Shown here in pieces: positions 45,608 to 54,017 of a stretch of DNA of 64,000 nucleotides. Position numbers and translations under genes: made by a program. How positions within the stretch are numbered: position 1 is the first letter of the stretch; each line of letters begins with the position of its first letter. The stretch spans positions 496,001 through 560,000 of the forward strand of contig NZ_WSQA01000001.1 in assembly GCF_009768885.1 (NCBI RefSeq), in the 5' to 3' direction. The stretch comes from Sphingobacterium humi. Lineage in GTDB: Bacteria > Bacteroidota > Bacteroidia > Sphingobacteriales > Sphingobacteriaceae. The notes beneath the pieces are model-generated. The model made no database searches, had not been told where the DNA came from, and saw nothing but the letters and a program-made list of their open reading frames with translations.

Positions 45608-47548
45608 TCAATCAAAATAAAGGGTTAAAGGAATATAAATTTCCACTTTATACCCTGTTCCATCTGCTTTGAAATTTGGACTTATTTTTACACCTGACAC
45701 GTTTTTATCCTTTCCAAATAGCAATTCAATCCGCTCTTCTGTAATAATCTGAGACAGCGATTCCTTGTTCGGATTCTTTACCCAAGCATCTTGACCACCC
45801 TGACCATTATCCATAATGCTAATTAACAGCGTATTGTTTTCTGCGGTAACTTCCACCTGCAACAATCCTTCCTTTTCAAGATTTTTTAAGCCATGTTCAA
45901 TGGCATTTTCCACAAAGGGCTGTACCAACATAGGCGGGATTAAAATATTCTCCAGCTCCAGCGATCCGGTTTCTATTTTAAATTGAAAAGAATGACTAAA
46001 CCGCATTTGCTGCAATTCGACATAATAGCGCAAGCTCTTAATTTCTTTATCCAAGGTGATAAAATCCTGTCTATTTAATTCCAGCATATCGCGAATCACC
46101 TTGGTGAGGGTAACTAAATATTGATTGGCCTCCTGTTTTCTATTCGCACTGATCAATCCTTGCAAATTGGAAATCGCATTGTATACAAAATGTGGATTCA
46201 ACTGATTTTGTCTGTTTTTCTGCTCCAATAGCAATTGTTTATTCTGCAACCGCAACTTATCATGCTCAGAACGGAGGAATTTATCTTTATAGGACTTATA
46301 GATAAACACAATAATGACGGTCAAAAGCAGCAATACGATGGCAAATATCCAACGTTGCTGCCTCATTAATTGTCTATTTAAGTCGTTATTCGCTTTTAAA
46401 CTGGAAATAGCGCGATCCTTTTTATCGGTTTCATACTTGGTGCTCAGTTCCGCGATTGCTGTTTTCTGTCGATTTGCAATGGTCAAGCTATAGTCTTTCA
46501 TTTCCATTTCCTTCTGCTCATAAGCCTTGCGGTAATCTCCTTTCAGGGCATAGGCTTCACTTAAGATTTTATGGATTTCGAACATCGCACTGGTATCGAT
46601 TTTATGCTTTTCAGCCCACTTGATCCCTTCCTGCATGTAATAAATTGCAGAATCGGGCTGCTTATCAGCGACAAAAACCCGAGCAAAGTCATGAAACTGA
46701 TTTAAACTAAAATTGATATTGCTATTGGAATTGGGATTGATTTTCTTTAAGTACTTAAAAAATACCCTGTTTTTTGCTACCGCTTCGGCGGTTTTCCCTT
46801 GGGCCTTTAGCCAGTGGGCTTCAAACTCCATGCTGCGCATAATGGCCAGGGTATCCTTAAGTTGCACGGCTAATGCTTTACAGCTATCCAACAGAGCCGC
46901 AATTTCCGGATTTCCACGCTGGTTTAAGCTGATCATGACCCGGATGTCATAATACCGCTGCCGCAATCGGATATGGTTCTTATAAGGATGCTCATTAAAA
47001 TAAAGATCGATATGCTTCCTTGCATTTTCGTAGTCGGAGACCCGGAAGTAACTCATTGCCATGATATCATCGATCGTATAAATAAATATCGATTTCGACT
47101 CTTCCACCTCATTGCGCACCTTAATCATTTCCTTGAATAATTCGGAATTATTCTCGCCAATGCTTTTCGTCTTGGCCTTCAGGATAAAAAATTTCTGAAG
47201 GGCGGTTTCATCCTGATGTGCCGGTGAAAATCGAAAAGACTGGATATGAGAAAGAATACTATCGTTTTGAAAATTATATGCTAAGGCGGAAGCTCTTAAA
47301 AACCAATAATAAGGCAAGTCTTCGTAATTAGGGAGCTGTTTATACTGCGTAAGCATTTCCGCTATCCGCATATTTTGATTTTGCTGGGTAACGCCAGAGA
47401 GAATCAATGCTCTTGCTGCAGAATCCAACGGATCAGCATCGAGTGCAGTGCCTTGATGTGTTGCTTGCTGATGACAAGAAGACAGTAAGCACAGCAAGGA
47501 AAGCAGGCTTAAAAGCATTGTTTTACGAATAGATAAGACAAACGGCAT
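45608..47548 (-). CDS. LytS-type sensor histidine kinase with TPR-like N-terminal region
   Basis: This 646-residue protein has a lipoprotein-like or signal-anchor N-terminus (LLSLLSLLCLLSSC), helical tetratricopeptide-like repeats to about residue 380 (for example YYMQEGIKWAEKHKID), one membrane helix (WIFAIVLLLLTVIIVFIYKS), and the His_kinase domain with the phosphorylated histidine in QLNPHFVYNAISNLQG and the ATP-binding N-box VQPFVENAIEHGL. It phosphorylates the LytTR regulator encoded next. Start at 47548 or 47518 is possible; the latter gives a cleaner signal. Confidence 0.9.
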   Translation of the reverse strand: MPFVLSIRKTMLLSLLSLLCLLSSCHQQATHQGTALDADPLDSAARALILSGVTQQNQNMRIAEMLTQYKQLPNYEDLPYYWFLRASALAYNFQNDSILSHIQSFRFSPAHQDETALQKFFILKAKTKSIGENNSELFKEMIKVRNEVEESKSIFIYTIDDIMAMSYFRVSDYENARKHIDLYFNEHPYKNHIRLRQRYYDIRVMISLNQRGNPEIAALLDSCKALAVQLKDTLAIMRSMEFEAHWLKAQGKTAEAVAKNRVFFKYLKKINPNSNSNINFSLNQFHDFARVFVADKQPDSAIYYMQEGIKWAEKHKIDTSAMFEIHKILSEAYALKGDYRKAYEQKEMEMKDYSLTIANRQKTAIAELSTKYETDKKDRAISSLKANNDLNRQLMRQQRWIFAIVLLLLTVIIVFIYKSYKDKFLRSEHDKLRLQNKQLLLEQKNRQNQLNPHFVYNAISNLQGLISANRKQEANQYLVTLTKVIRDMLELNRQDFITLDKEIKSLRYYVELQQMRFSHSFQFKIETGSLELENILIPPMLVQPFVENAIEHGLKNLEKEGLLQVEVTAENNTLLISIMDNGQGGQDAWVKNPNKESLSQIITEERIELLFGKDKNVSGVKISPNFKADGTGYKVEIYIPLTLYFD

Positions 47549-47766
47549 CTAGCGTGTGATTAGGCAGATAAAAATGTAGGTAATATTATTAACAGTTATG
47601 TCTGTTCAATATATGCAGAAGTTCTGTAAATATGCGTTAGTTTTCTGTTAATATTTGCAGCAAGCTCAGCATCAAAGGCTAAAAAATAAGCTTGTAAATT
47701 ATTGTTCAACTGTTATAATTCGTATTTTTCTTTTGAAAAACAGCAATTCAAACCTTAACAAATGCG

Positions 47767-48261
47767 ATGCTAGCTCCCCCTTTTGATCGATTCCCTGAAC
47801 TTATAGGCTCTACAATTACCCTTCGGCAGGTTCAGGAGGCTGATGTTCCGGATATTTTGGACATCTCGTTTTTTGATGGCTACCTGGCTGTAACAGCCGA
47901 AGAAGCCCGAGCCATCATTCAGCGTATCCATGAGACTTATCTGCATGGCACAGCCATCCATTGGGGCATCGCCAGCCATAAGAATAACCAAATAGTGGGC
48001 ACATGTGGTTATTACCGAGGTTTTGCAGCAGATGCCGGCGAATTGGGCTTTATATTAAAAGCCGAACATCAAGGCAATGGATATATGAGGGAGGCCTTAA
48101 CCTTAGCTATTAACTATGGCCTCCATAGCCTCCAACTCAAGCGCATTTGGGCAAGGACTGCCCATAATAACCTGGCGGCCATTGGCCTGCTGGAACGACT
48201 GGGCTTTGTTAAAAAGGAAAGAACCGGCGACTGGCTGATATACGATTATGAAAACCGCTAA
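47767..48261 (+). CDS. GNAT-family N-acetyltransferase (RimJ/RimL-like)
   Basis: The 164-residue protein has the GNAT acetyl-CoA-binding motif GFILKAEHQGNGYMREAL and the C-terminal segment ARTAHNNLAAIGLLERLGFVKKE, the pattern of ribosomal-protein or small-molecule acetyltransferases of the RimJ/RimL type. It is cytoplasmic and monocistronic. The acceptor substrate is not predictable. It converges on the esterase gene with the GC-skewed hairpin element in between. Confidence 0.88.
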   Translation: MLAPPFDRFPELIGSTITLRQVQEADVPDILDISFFDGYLAVTAEEARAIIQRIHETYLHGTAIHWGIASHKNNQIVGTCGYYRGFAADAGELGFILKAEHQGNGYMREALTLAINYGLHSLQLKRIWARTAHNNLAAIGLLERLGFVKKERTGDWLIYDYENR

Positions 48262-48321
48262 TACAGCGTTAGTCAAGCGATGGATCATGGCTTTTTGAAG
48301 CCTTTTTTCTAGGCCTACCTC

Positions 48322-48395
48322 TCCCCTTTCACTCCCCTTTGCAATAGGGATTGAAAGGGGAGTGAAAGGGCTGTGAAAAGGGAGTGAAAGGGAGT
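48322..48395. repeat. Second copy of CCCCTTTCACT-type repeat, forming a 17-bp perfect hairpin
   Basis: CCCTTTCACTCCCCTTT at 48324-48340 pairs perfectly with 48354-48370 across a 13-nt loop containing GCAATAGGG. Further AGTGAAAGGG-type units follow to about 48395. It has the same 11-nt unit and loop core as the element at 20821-20875. It lies between convergent genes, so it may act as a terminator or mRNA-stabilising hairpin. Confidence 0.82.
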
Positions 48396-48418
48396 TTAGC
48401 AGAAGGAGCTCTTCCTCC

Positions 48419-49231
48419 TTATTGGCCCAATGCCCAGCTTATTGCCTTTTCTTTGGTTGCCCTGAATATTGTATGGTGTTTCTCGTTTGGCTCATCGGAA
48501 AAGGTCCAGGTCAAATTCGGATACTGGCCTTTTGTTAATAGGGCTGCTAAGGCTTTGCAGTGTACGGAGATATCGCTTGCATCCGATCCGGCAAACCATA
48601 GGCGCTTGGGTTCATCCGGGAATTTCGATAAATGATCGTCCGCCGTCCGGATGAGATACTGGTTATTCCACCATAAGGATGGATCGAAAGCAATGTATTG
48701 ATCGAACATGTCTGGCGCTGTAAAAAAGGTTTCCATCACAAATAAACCCGATAATGACTCGCCAATAATGCTTTTCTCCTCCGTTGTTCTATAGCGTTGG
48801 TTGATTTCTGGAAAAAGCTCCTCTTTAATAAATGCTCGGAACTTGGCCGACCCGCCAACCACAGGCGCAATCTCCCTATCCTTAGCCACTTCCGTGGGGC
48901 CAGAAAGGTCTCGGCGACGTTCCGTATTCTCAATTCCTACCAGAATGAGGGGTTTTATCTTTTTCTCGGCAATAAGCTTGGCCAAGGTATTTGCGATATG
49001 GGGAAAGTCTTCTTGGATACCTCCATCGGCCATATACATCACCGGTAAAGGTTCGGAACTGTTCTTGTAGCTTTCTGCCGTCCAGATGTTAATAACGCGC
49101 TCCTCCCCGAGCTGCTTTGATTGAATTTTTATCGTTTCATGAGCGGGAATAGGATCGCTGGGCTGGCTGCCTGTCGAACATTGAGAAAAGAAGAAAACAG
49201 TGGATAATAGCAAGGCGTAAATGGGTTTCAT
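48419..49231 (-). CDS. Alpha/beta-hydrolase esterase (Fes/esterase-D type), lipoprotein
   Basis: The 270-residue protein has a lipoprotein signal (FFFSQC). The nucleophile serine lies in IIGESLSGLFVMETFF (G-x-S-x-G), a typical oxyanion region is LPVMYMADGGIQEDF, and the catalytic histidine is in the final segment EKHHTIFRATKE. This matches the putative esterase family that includes enterochelin esterase-like enzymes. It would hydrolyse an ester in the envelope. It is monocistronic and its substrate is not known. Confidence 0.85.
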   Translation of the reverse strand: MKPIYALLLSTVFFFSQCSTGSQPSDPIPAHETIKIQSKQLGEERVINIWTAESYKNSSEPLPVMYMADGGIQEDFPHIANTLAKLIAEKKIKPLILVGIENTERRRDLSGPTEVAKDREIAPVVGGSAKFRAFIKEELFPEINQRYRTTEEKSIIGESLSGLFVMETFFTAPDMFDQYIAFDPSLWWNNQYLIRTADDHLSKFPDEPKRLWFAGSDASDISVHCKALAALLTKGQYPNLTWTFSDEPNEKHHTIFRATKEKAISWALGQ

Positions 49232-49637
49232 AAGCTGGTTTATTGAGGTAAAATGACGTATTAATTAACAAGATAGTTATAATTATTACACGCACTTTAA
49301 TTTTAATGCATTTTATGGAAAGATTATTAAAAAATTTGGGCAAAGCGATTTGTGCTGAGGGTTAAGGGAAATTATGGTTGGAACGAGGCTGAGGCGTATA
49401 AATCCAGTGAAAACATTCAAATTACTCCTGCTGAAAATACTACAGATTAAGAAATTAGTAAGTTTGGCGTAAATTTTTCTACTTAAATCTTCTTGACTAG
49501 TTACCTGCATTCCACTATATTTGTTTAGATAAATAACCAGATAAAAACCGTCAGGTAGATATTATTTTTAGATAAAACTAGTTTAACATTGCGTTTATAT
49601 GTTATACCTATTTTTGGGAATAGAAGGGACCTAAACA
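49232..49637. other. Intergenic region upstream of ECF sigma gene
   Basis: These 406 nt are AT-rich and contain no convincing gene. The right end contains a candidate Bacteroidota promoter for the sigma gene (49588-49616). The left end should hold the promoter of the minus-strand esterase gene. Confidence 0.5.
49588..49616 (+). promoter_or_regulatory. Candidate Bacteroidota-type promoter of the ECF sigma gene
   Basis: TATTTTTG (49609-49616) fits the phylum's -7 consensus TAnnTTTG, with ATTG (49588-49591) 17 nt upstream as the -33 element (usual spacing is slightly longer). It lies 21 nt before the proposed start codon. Confidence 0.4.
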
Positions 49638-50234
49638 TTGGAGAACAACATTCTTATTAATTTAAATATTCGATTAAAAAACGGCGATCATGATGCCTTT
49701 GTCTTACTATACACAAGTAATTCCAACGAATTATACCATTTCGTAAATAAGTATATTAAAGACAGCTCCATTTGTGATGATATTATTCATGATACCTTTT
49801 TAAATTTATGGAATGCCCGTACGCGTATTTCACCTGAACACCCAATTAAACATTACCTATTCCGTATCTGTAGAAACCTGATTTATAAGGAAATTAAAAA
49901 ACAAGTTAACACAGCATTGCTATTTAATACGCAACTTGCAGAATCACTTGAAGTGCAGGGAACAGAATGTGTGGAGCGAAGCCTACTCGATAAAGAATAT
50001 GCCACTATTTACAACTTAGCTGTGGATATTTTGCCTCCTCAACGAAAACGTATTTTTATGATGTCAAGGGAGGAAGGCCTAAGTTATAAAGAAATTGCAG
50101 GCAATTTGGAGATCTCAACCCAAACGGTAAAGGAACATATGTCTTTAGCTATGAAAACCATTAAGGATTATATTGCCAAAGAGCATGACATACTATTAAA
50201 AATAACCCTTTTGTGGTTATTTTTTAACGAGTAA
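49638..50234 (+). CDS. ECF RNA polymerase sigma factor
   Basis: The 198-residue protein shows region 2 (LYHFVNKYIKDSSICDDIIH, then DTFLNLWNAR) and region 4 (ILPPQRKRIFMMSREEGLSY, then KEIAGNLEISTQTVKEHM), the full layout of Bacteroidota ECF factors. The start appears to be TTG (49638), because no ATG fits region 2 and the residues MENNILINLN look natural. It would direct transcription of the SusC/SusD locus that converges on it, with the FecR protein (57517-58551) as anti-sigma. FecR and sigma are separated by the whole locus, which is unusual. Confidence 0.9.
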   Translation: MENNILINLNIRLKNGDHDAFVLLYTSNSNELYHFVNKYIKDSSICDDIIHDTFLNLWNARTRISPEHPIKHYLFRICRNLIYKEIKKQVNTALLFNTQLAESLEVQGTECVERSLLDKEYATIYNLAVDILPPQRKRIFMMSREEGLSYKEIAGNLEISTQTVKEHMSLAMKTIKDYIAKEHDILLKITLLWLFFNE

Positions 50235-50262
50235 TAACGGGTTTTAACCCGTTATTACTCGT
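50227..50262. terminator. Near-perfect palindromic hairpin between convergent genes
   Basis: ACGAGTAATAACGGGTT pairs with its complement over 17 bp with a central TT, and the arm includes the sigma gene's stop codon. It sits between the sigma gene and the EEP gene end (50268) and can serve both strands. There is no T tract, so its strength as an intrinsic terminator is uncertain. Confidence 0.75.
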
Positions 50263-50267
50263 TGCTA

Positions 50268-51089
50268 TTAAAAATTAATCTTGAAATTTGCCAGAACCGG
50301 ATAATGATCAGACTCCTTATCTGCCCAAGTAAAAACTGAATACATTTGTGGAGTAAATGCATCGATTGGCTGATAAATCAGGTAATCTATCGTTCTATTT
50401 GGAGTTGGTGTAGGAAAGGTAAATTGGCTACAATTGCCATTCAAACAGCCAAATGTGAAGTAACTACGCAGTATATTCATCGTATTAGACGTAGGTAAGG
50501 CATTAAAATCTGACCCTACAATCATTGGCTTACCGAAGGTTTTACAAAGCGCATTAAAATCATTTGCTTGCTTTATTCGGTTTCTTTCATCGCCTAAATG
50601 ATCAAAGTGGGTACTCATAAAATAAAACTGCTTACCCTCTTTTTCAACCAGAATACGTGCGACCGAGCGTCGTTCGCCTCCTAAAGCGGGGTCAACTTCT
50701 AAGTTAAATGCCTTTTTTTCCTTGACAGGCAGTTTGGACAATACGGCATCTCCATATTCTCCGCCAGCAATATCAATAGCTTTGGCAAAATAATAATCCA
50801 TTCCCGTCAATTCGCCTAAAGCTTTGGCAATATCGCCGTTGTGTTTGTTGCGATCAGAATTTTTGTCGACCTCTTGCAATGCAACCAAATCGGGGTCAGC
50901 TTTTTTGATAACTTCGGCAATAACTTTTAAGTCTGGAATGCCTCCACTTCGCGCTCCATAAATATTATAAGTCATCGTTTTCACGACAATATCCTTTTTA
51001 GGTGGATCGACCACAGGTTCTTTACTGTCTCCTCCTTTTCCACAAGCGGCAAAAAAGGACAACCATACTATTACAAAATATTTTTTCAT
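50268..51089 (-). CDS. Endonuclease/exonuclease/phosphatase (EEP) family lipoprotein
   Basis: The protein (273 residues) has a lipoprotein signal ending SFFAAC. EEP-fold motifs are visible: VKTMTYNIYGARSGG, VALQEVDKNSDRN, FYFMSTHFDHLGDERN, VGSDFNALPTSNT and the C-terminal ESDHYPVLANF with the catalytic histidine. Members cleave phosphodiester or phosphomonoester bonds in nucleic acids, phospholipids or phosphoinositides. As an exported protein of a SusC/SusD locus it probably acts on a surface phosphate ester. It is the last gene of the operon. Confidence 0.87.
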   Translation of the reverse strand: MKKYFVIVWLSFFAACGKGGDSKEPVVDPPKKDIVVKTMTYNIYGARSGGIPDLKVIAEVIKKADPDLVALQEVDKNSDRNKHNGDIAKALGELTGMDYYFAKAIDIAGGEYGDAVLSKLPVKEKKAFNLEVDPALGGERRSVARILVEKEGKQFYFMSTHFDHLGDERNRIKQANDFNALCKTFGKPMIVGSDFNALPTSNTMNILRSYFTFGCLNGNCSQFTFPTPTPNRTIDYLIYQPIDAFTPQMYSVFTWADKESDHYPVLANFKINF

Positions 51090-51107
51090 CGTATAATTAT
51101 TAAGGTA

Positions 51108-52112
51108 CTAAAAGGCCACTAGCTCTGCAATTGAGGTGGTATCCCCATTCCCGGCACTACTCAATACGGTAACTTTAAAATAGCGGCAATTAGCACTTTT
51201 TTCAAAATACATCGTAGCGGAAGTATCATCTGAAGAGGCTACAATACTAAATAAACCAGCTTCCGTCCAGGTATTGCCATCATTAGACGTTTCGATCAAG
51301 ACATTCTTCGGAAATAAATACGCATTATTTTGTCCGCGACGGCCGAAAAGCGTTATTCCATGCAGTTGATGGGTCGCATTCATATCAATCGTTACATAAT
51401 GCGGATGCGGAGGCCGCCAGCCATTTACTCTTCGGTAAGTAGATAACCATATTTTTTCTATCGTGCCATCAATTGCATACTTAGCGCGTCCACCAGCACC
51501 ATCTGAATCATCATCTGAATAATCGTGAATTTCCCAGCCTTCAATTGAAATGGGTTCAAATGGATTGCTTTCATAAAACCCATTTACTAAATAATAGGTT
51601 GTTCTTAAGTTTTCATTGATACTTAATGCAGGTTGCACATCGGTTATAGATACGGGAATAATATAGGTTTTTGTGCCTGCTAGTTTAAGCGGGTTAATTT
51701 CCAGGTTGCTATTATTCGAACCAGCATTTCCTGGTGCAATGGTGACCGAAGAGCTCGATATTTTATAACTATCTGCCGGAGGCAATTCATAGCTACTGTT
51801 ATTTTGTTGGTTATAAGCATCCACTTTAGCCTGATCAATTTCAAAATTTACAGTAACTGGATTATTTAAAATCGTGAATCCACCATAACCTGCACCAAAT
51901 GGAATATTCACCCATTCATCTTTAATTGCTAAACTTTTCGCAACAGAACCATTACTGGCTGATTGCATGAAAATTTTAGTGTATTGATCCTCATTTTCAA
52001 CATTTAACTCTTGTTGCTTACATTGTTGAAACAGTAATATTGGCGCACATACCATCAATAAAGTTGAATATCGGAGGCTATTTCGAAATAGCTTATTATA
52101 TGTATTTTTCAT
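51108..52112 (-). CDS. DUF1735 plus F5/8-type C (discoidin) domain lipoprotein
   Basis: The 334-residue protein has a lipoprotein signal ending LFQQC, then a DUF1735-like beta-sandwich (about residues 40-165, with SVTIAPGNAGSNNSNLEINP). A C-terminal discoidin-like carbohydrate-binding domain follows (about residues 185-334, YVTIDMNATHQLHGITLFGR, and the ending RYFKVTVLSSAGNGDTTSIA). It would be exposed on the cell surface and bind glycan next to SusD. It lies 25 nt downstream of SusD in the same operon. Confidence 0.85.
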   Translation of the reverse strand: MKNTYNKLFRNSLRYSTLLMVCAPILLFQQCKQQELNVENEDQYTKIFMQSASNGSVAKSLAIKDEWVNIPFGAGYGGFTILNNPVTVNFEIDQAKVDAYNQQNNSSYELPPADSYKISSSSVTIAPGNAGSNNSNLEINPLKLAGTKTYIIPVSITDVQPALSINENLRTTYYLVNGFYESNPFEPISIEGWEIHDYSDDDSDGAGGRAKYAIDGTIEKIWLSTYRRVNGWRPPHPHYVTIDMNATHQLHGITLFGRRGQNNAYLFPKNVLIETSNDGNTWTEAGLFSIVASSDDTSATMYFEKSANCRYFKVTVLSSAGNGDTTSIAELVAF

Positions 52113-52137
52113 GTTTCCTAATTTTTAATAGTCATTA

Positions 52138-54006
52138 TTACCAGCCTGGATTTTGAACAAGGTTTGGATTACGTTGAACCTCTGCTTGTGGAATTGGGAA
52201 ATAATAAAAGCTTTTTCGGAAAATGCGGCTTTCAAATCGCGTCCGCTTAAAGAAGGCCATATCAGAATTAGAGGCACCTCCTTCAACGTTCATACCATAC
52301 ATAGGACCAGCATCGGTTTGTTCTGCAATTTTCCATCTTCTCGTGTCAAAGTATCGCAGGTGCTCCATTGTTAATTCAATCCGACGTTCTGTCCGAATTT
52401 GATTTCTCATTTCCGCTTGAGAAAGACCTGTAGTTAATGCTGGGATACCGCCACGTTGACGAATTTGGTTCAAATACTTTAAAATATCAGGATTGTTCGG
52501 GCTAGCCTCATTTAAAGCTTCGATATAATTCAATAGAATTTCCGCATAACGCATCATAACATGCGGTCTGGCCACTGCATTTTGGGTTGGGTGATAGGTT
52601 GGCGATACATTTTTCCGGAATAAATAACCGGTTTCCGAATAATCGTGTGATCCTCCCTTGCCGGATTCTCCGGTATAATATAATTGGATTTCACGCACGC
52701 CCAAACTAGAAGTGGTATTGATCCAATCACTTCCGGAATAGGTAACTGTTGCATAAAACCGAGGTTCGCGATTCACATACATATTGAAGGTATTTTTAGC
52801 ACGTGTAGCACCCGGTGCCGAGAAACTTGAAAAACCAGATTCCGAATATCCACTTGCAGGGTTGATGTTTGGGGCGCCTCCACTAGTATAACCGTTGATT
52901 GGAGATTCACCATTCGCCATCCGGTAGGTATCTATAAGCTGTTGAGTAGGTCCCATGGAAGCATAACCACTGGCTAATCGAGGTGTACAAGAACGCTGGT
53001 AGTTTGTTAGGGTATTGTTGTTTCGTCCCATAATCCATTCTATGTTCCAGGAGTCAAGAAACAGGTCACGATAAGATAAAAAAGGATCCAATTCCCCATT
53101 CGCTTTATTTTTCCGATAAAGCCCTAGTTTTCCAGAAGATTCGGCATAATCGATAACCGCTTTGGCCGCTGCTGCTGCTTTAGCCCATTTATTGCCATCG
53201 TAAGCCGCGTTAAATAATAATTTACCATCCTTATTTGCGAAGCTTGCATAATCTTGGTTTCCATTATTCAATGGACTAGCGGCATATAAAAGCACCCTAC
53301 TTTTCACGGATCGGCACAAAATCTTACTTGCTCTTCCCATATCGTTTTCTAAAACCGCATCACCATTGGCATAATGCTCCACCTCAAGGTCAGCTTCAGC
53401 AGCATCCAATTCACTTACGATGTAATCTACACATTCATCATATGAACTTCGTGGAAGCTGCATACTCGGGTCAGTAAGGGGTAAATCTGGAGCAATCTCG
53501 CTATCTCCAATGATAATAAATGGCCCGTATTGTTTTAAGATTTCAGCATAGAAAAATGCTCTTAAAAAACGGGCTTCAGCCTTTCTTTTTTTGATTAATG
53601 CAGGGCCTTCTCTTTCTTGAAGAATCTCTTCATTACCATCGATATTATTGATAAAAGTAGTCGCGGTACGAATTCCTTTGTAATAATGATCCCAGAAATT
53701 CCAGTAGTTGGAAGAGGCATTCCAGTTTCCAAGATTGACTTGGAAAGGCGTTCCACGCTGGGAGACATCATTATCATCAGAAATCACATCCCAAGGTGTA
53801 GAATTCGTCCGGTGGGCTTCATCACGAATAAAATTATACGTTCCTGCTAACCATTCTTCTGATAGTTTTCTACGATTAAACACTTCCTCTAAGGTTAATC
53901 GATCATCTGGAACCTGATTTAAAAATTCCTTTTGACATGCTCCATTTAGCATTAATAAAGATGCCGCTAGAACAGGAGTTATTATGGATTTAAAATTGAT
54001 TTTCAT
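52138..54006 (-). CDS. SusD/RagB-like outer-membrane lipoprotein (third pair)
   Basis: The 622-residue protein has a lipoprotein signal ending NGAC. It shows the classic SusD pattern RFLRAFFYAEILKQYGPFII near residue 150, and the C-terminal LRYFDTRRWKIAEQTDAGP, with the final PIPQAEVQRNPNLVQNPGW typical of the large SusD/RagB family. It would bind the glycan ligand for the SusC transporter encoded 11 nt upstream. Confidence 0.94.
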   Translation of the reverse strand: MKINFKSIITPVLAASLLMLNGACQKEFLNQVPDDRLTLEEVFNRRKLSEEWLAGTYNFIRDEAHRTNSTPWDVISDDNDVSQRGTPFQVNLGNWNASSNYWNFWDHYYKGIRTATTFINNIDGNEEILQEREGPALIKKRKAEARFLRAFFYAEILKQYGPFIIIGDSEIAPDLPLTDPSMQLPRSSYDECVDYIVSELDAAEADLEVEHYANGDAVLENDMGRASKILCRSVKSRVLLYAASPLNNGNQDYASFANKDGKLLFNAAYDGNKWAKAAAAAKAVIDYAESSGKLGLYRKNKANGELDPFLSYRDLFLDSWNIEWIMGRNNNTLTNYQRSCTPRLASGYASMGPTQQLIDTYRMANGESPINGYTSGGAPNINPASGYSESGFSSFSAPGATRAKNTFNMYVNREPRFYATVTYSGSDWINTTSSLGVREIQLYYTGESGKGGSHDYSETGYLFRKNVSPTYHPTQNAVARPHVMMRYAEILLNYIEALNEASPNNPDILKYLNQIRQRGGIPALTTGLSQAEMRNQIRTERRIELTMEHLRYFDTRRWKIAEQTDAGPMYGMNVEGGASNSDMAFFKRTRFESRIFRKSFYYFPIPQAEVQRNPNLVQNPGW

Positions 54007-54017
54007 TTTTCGCGTGC

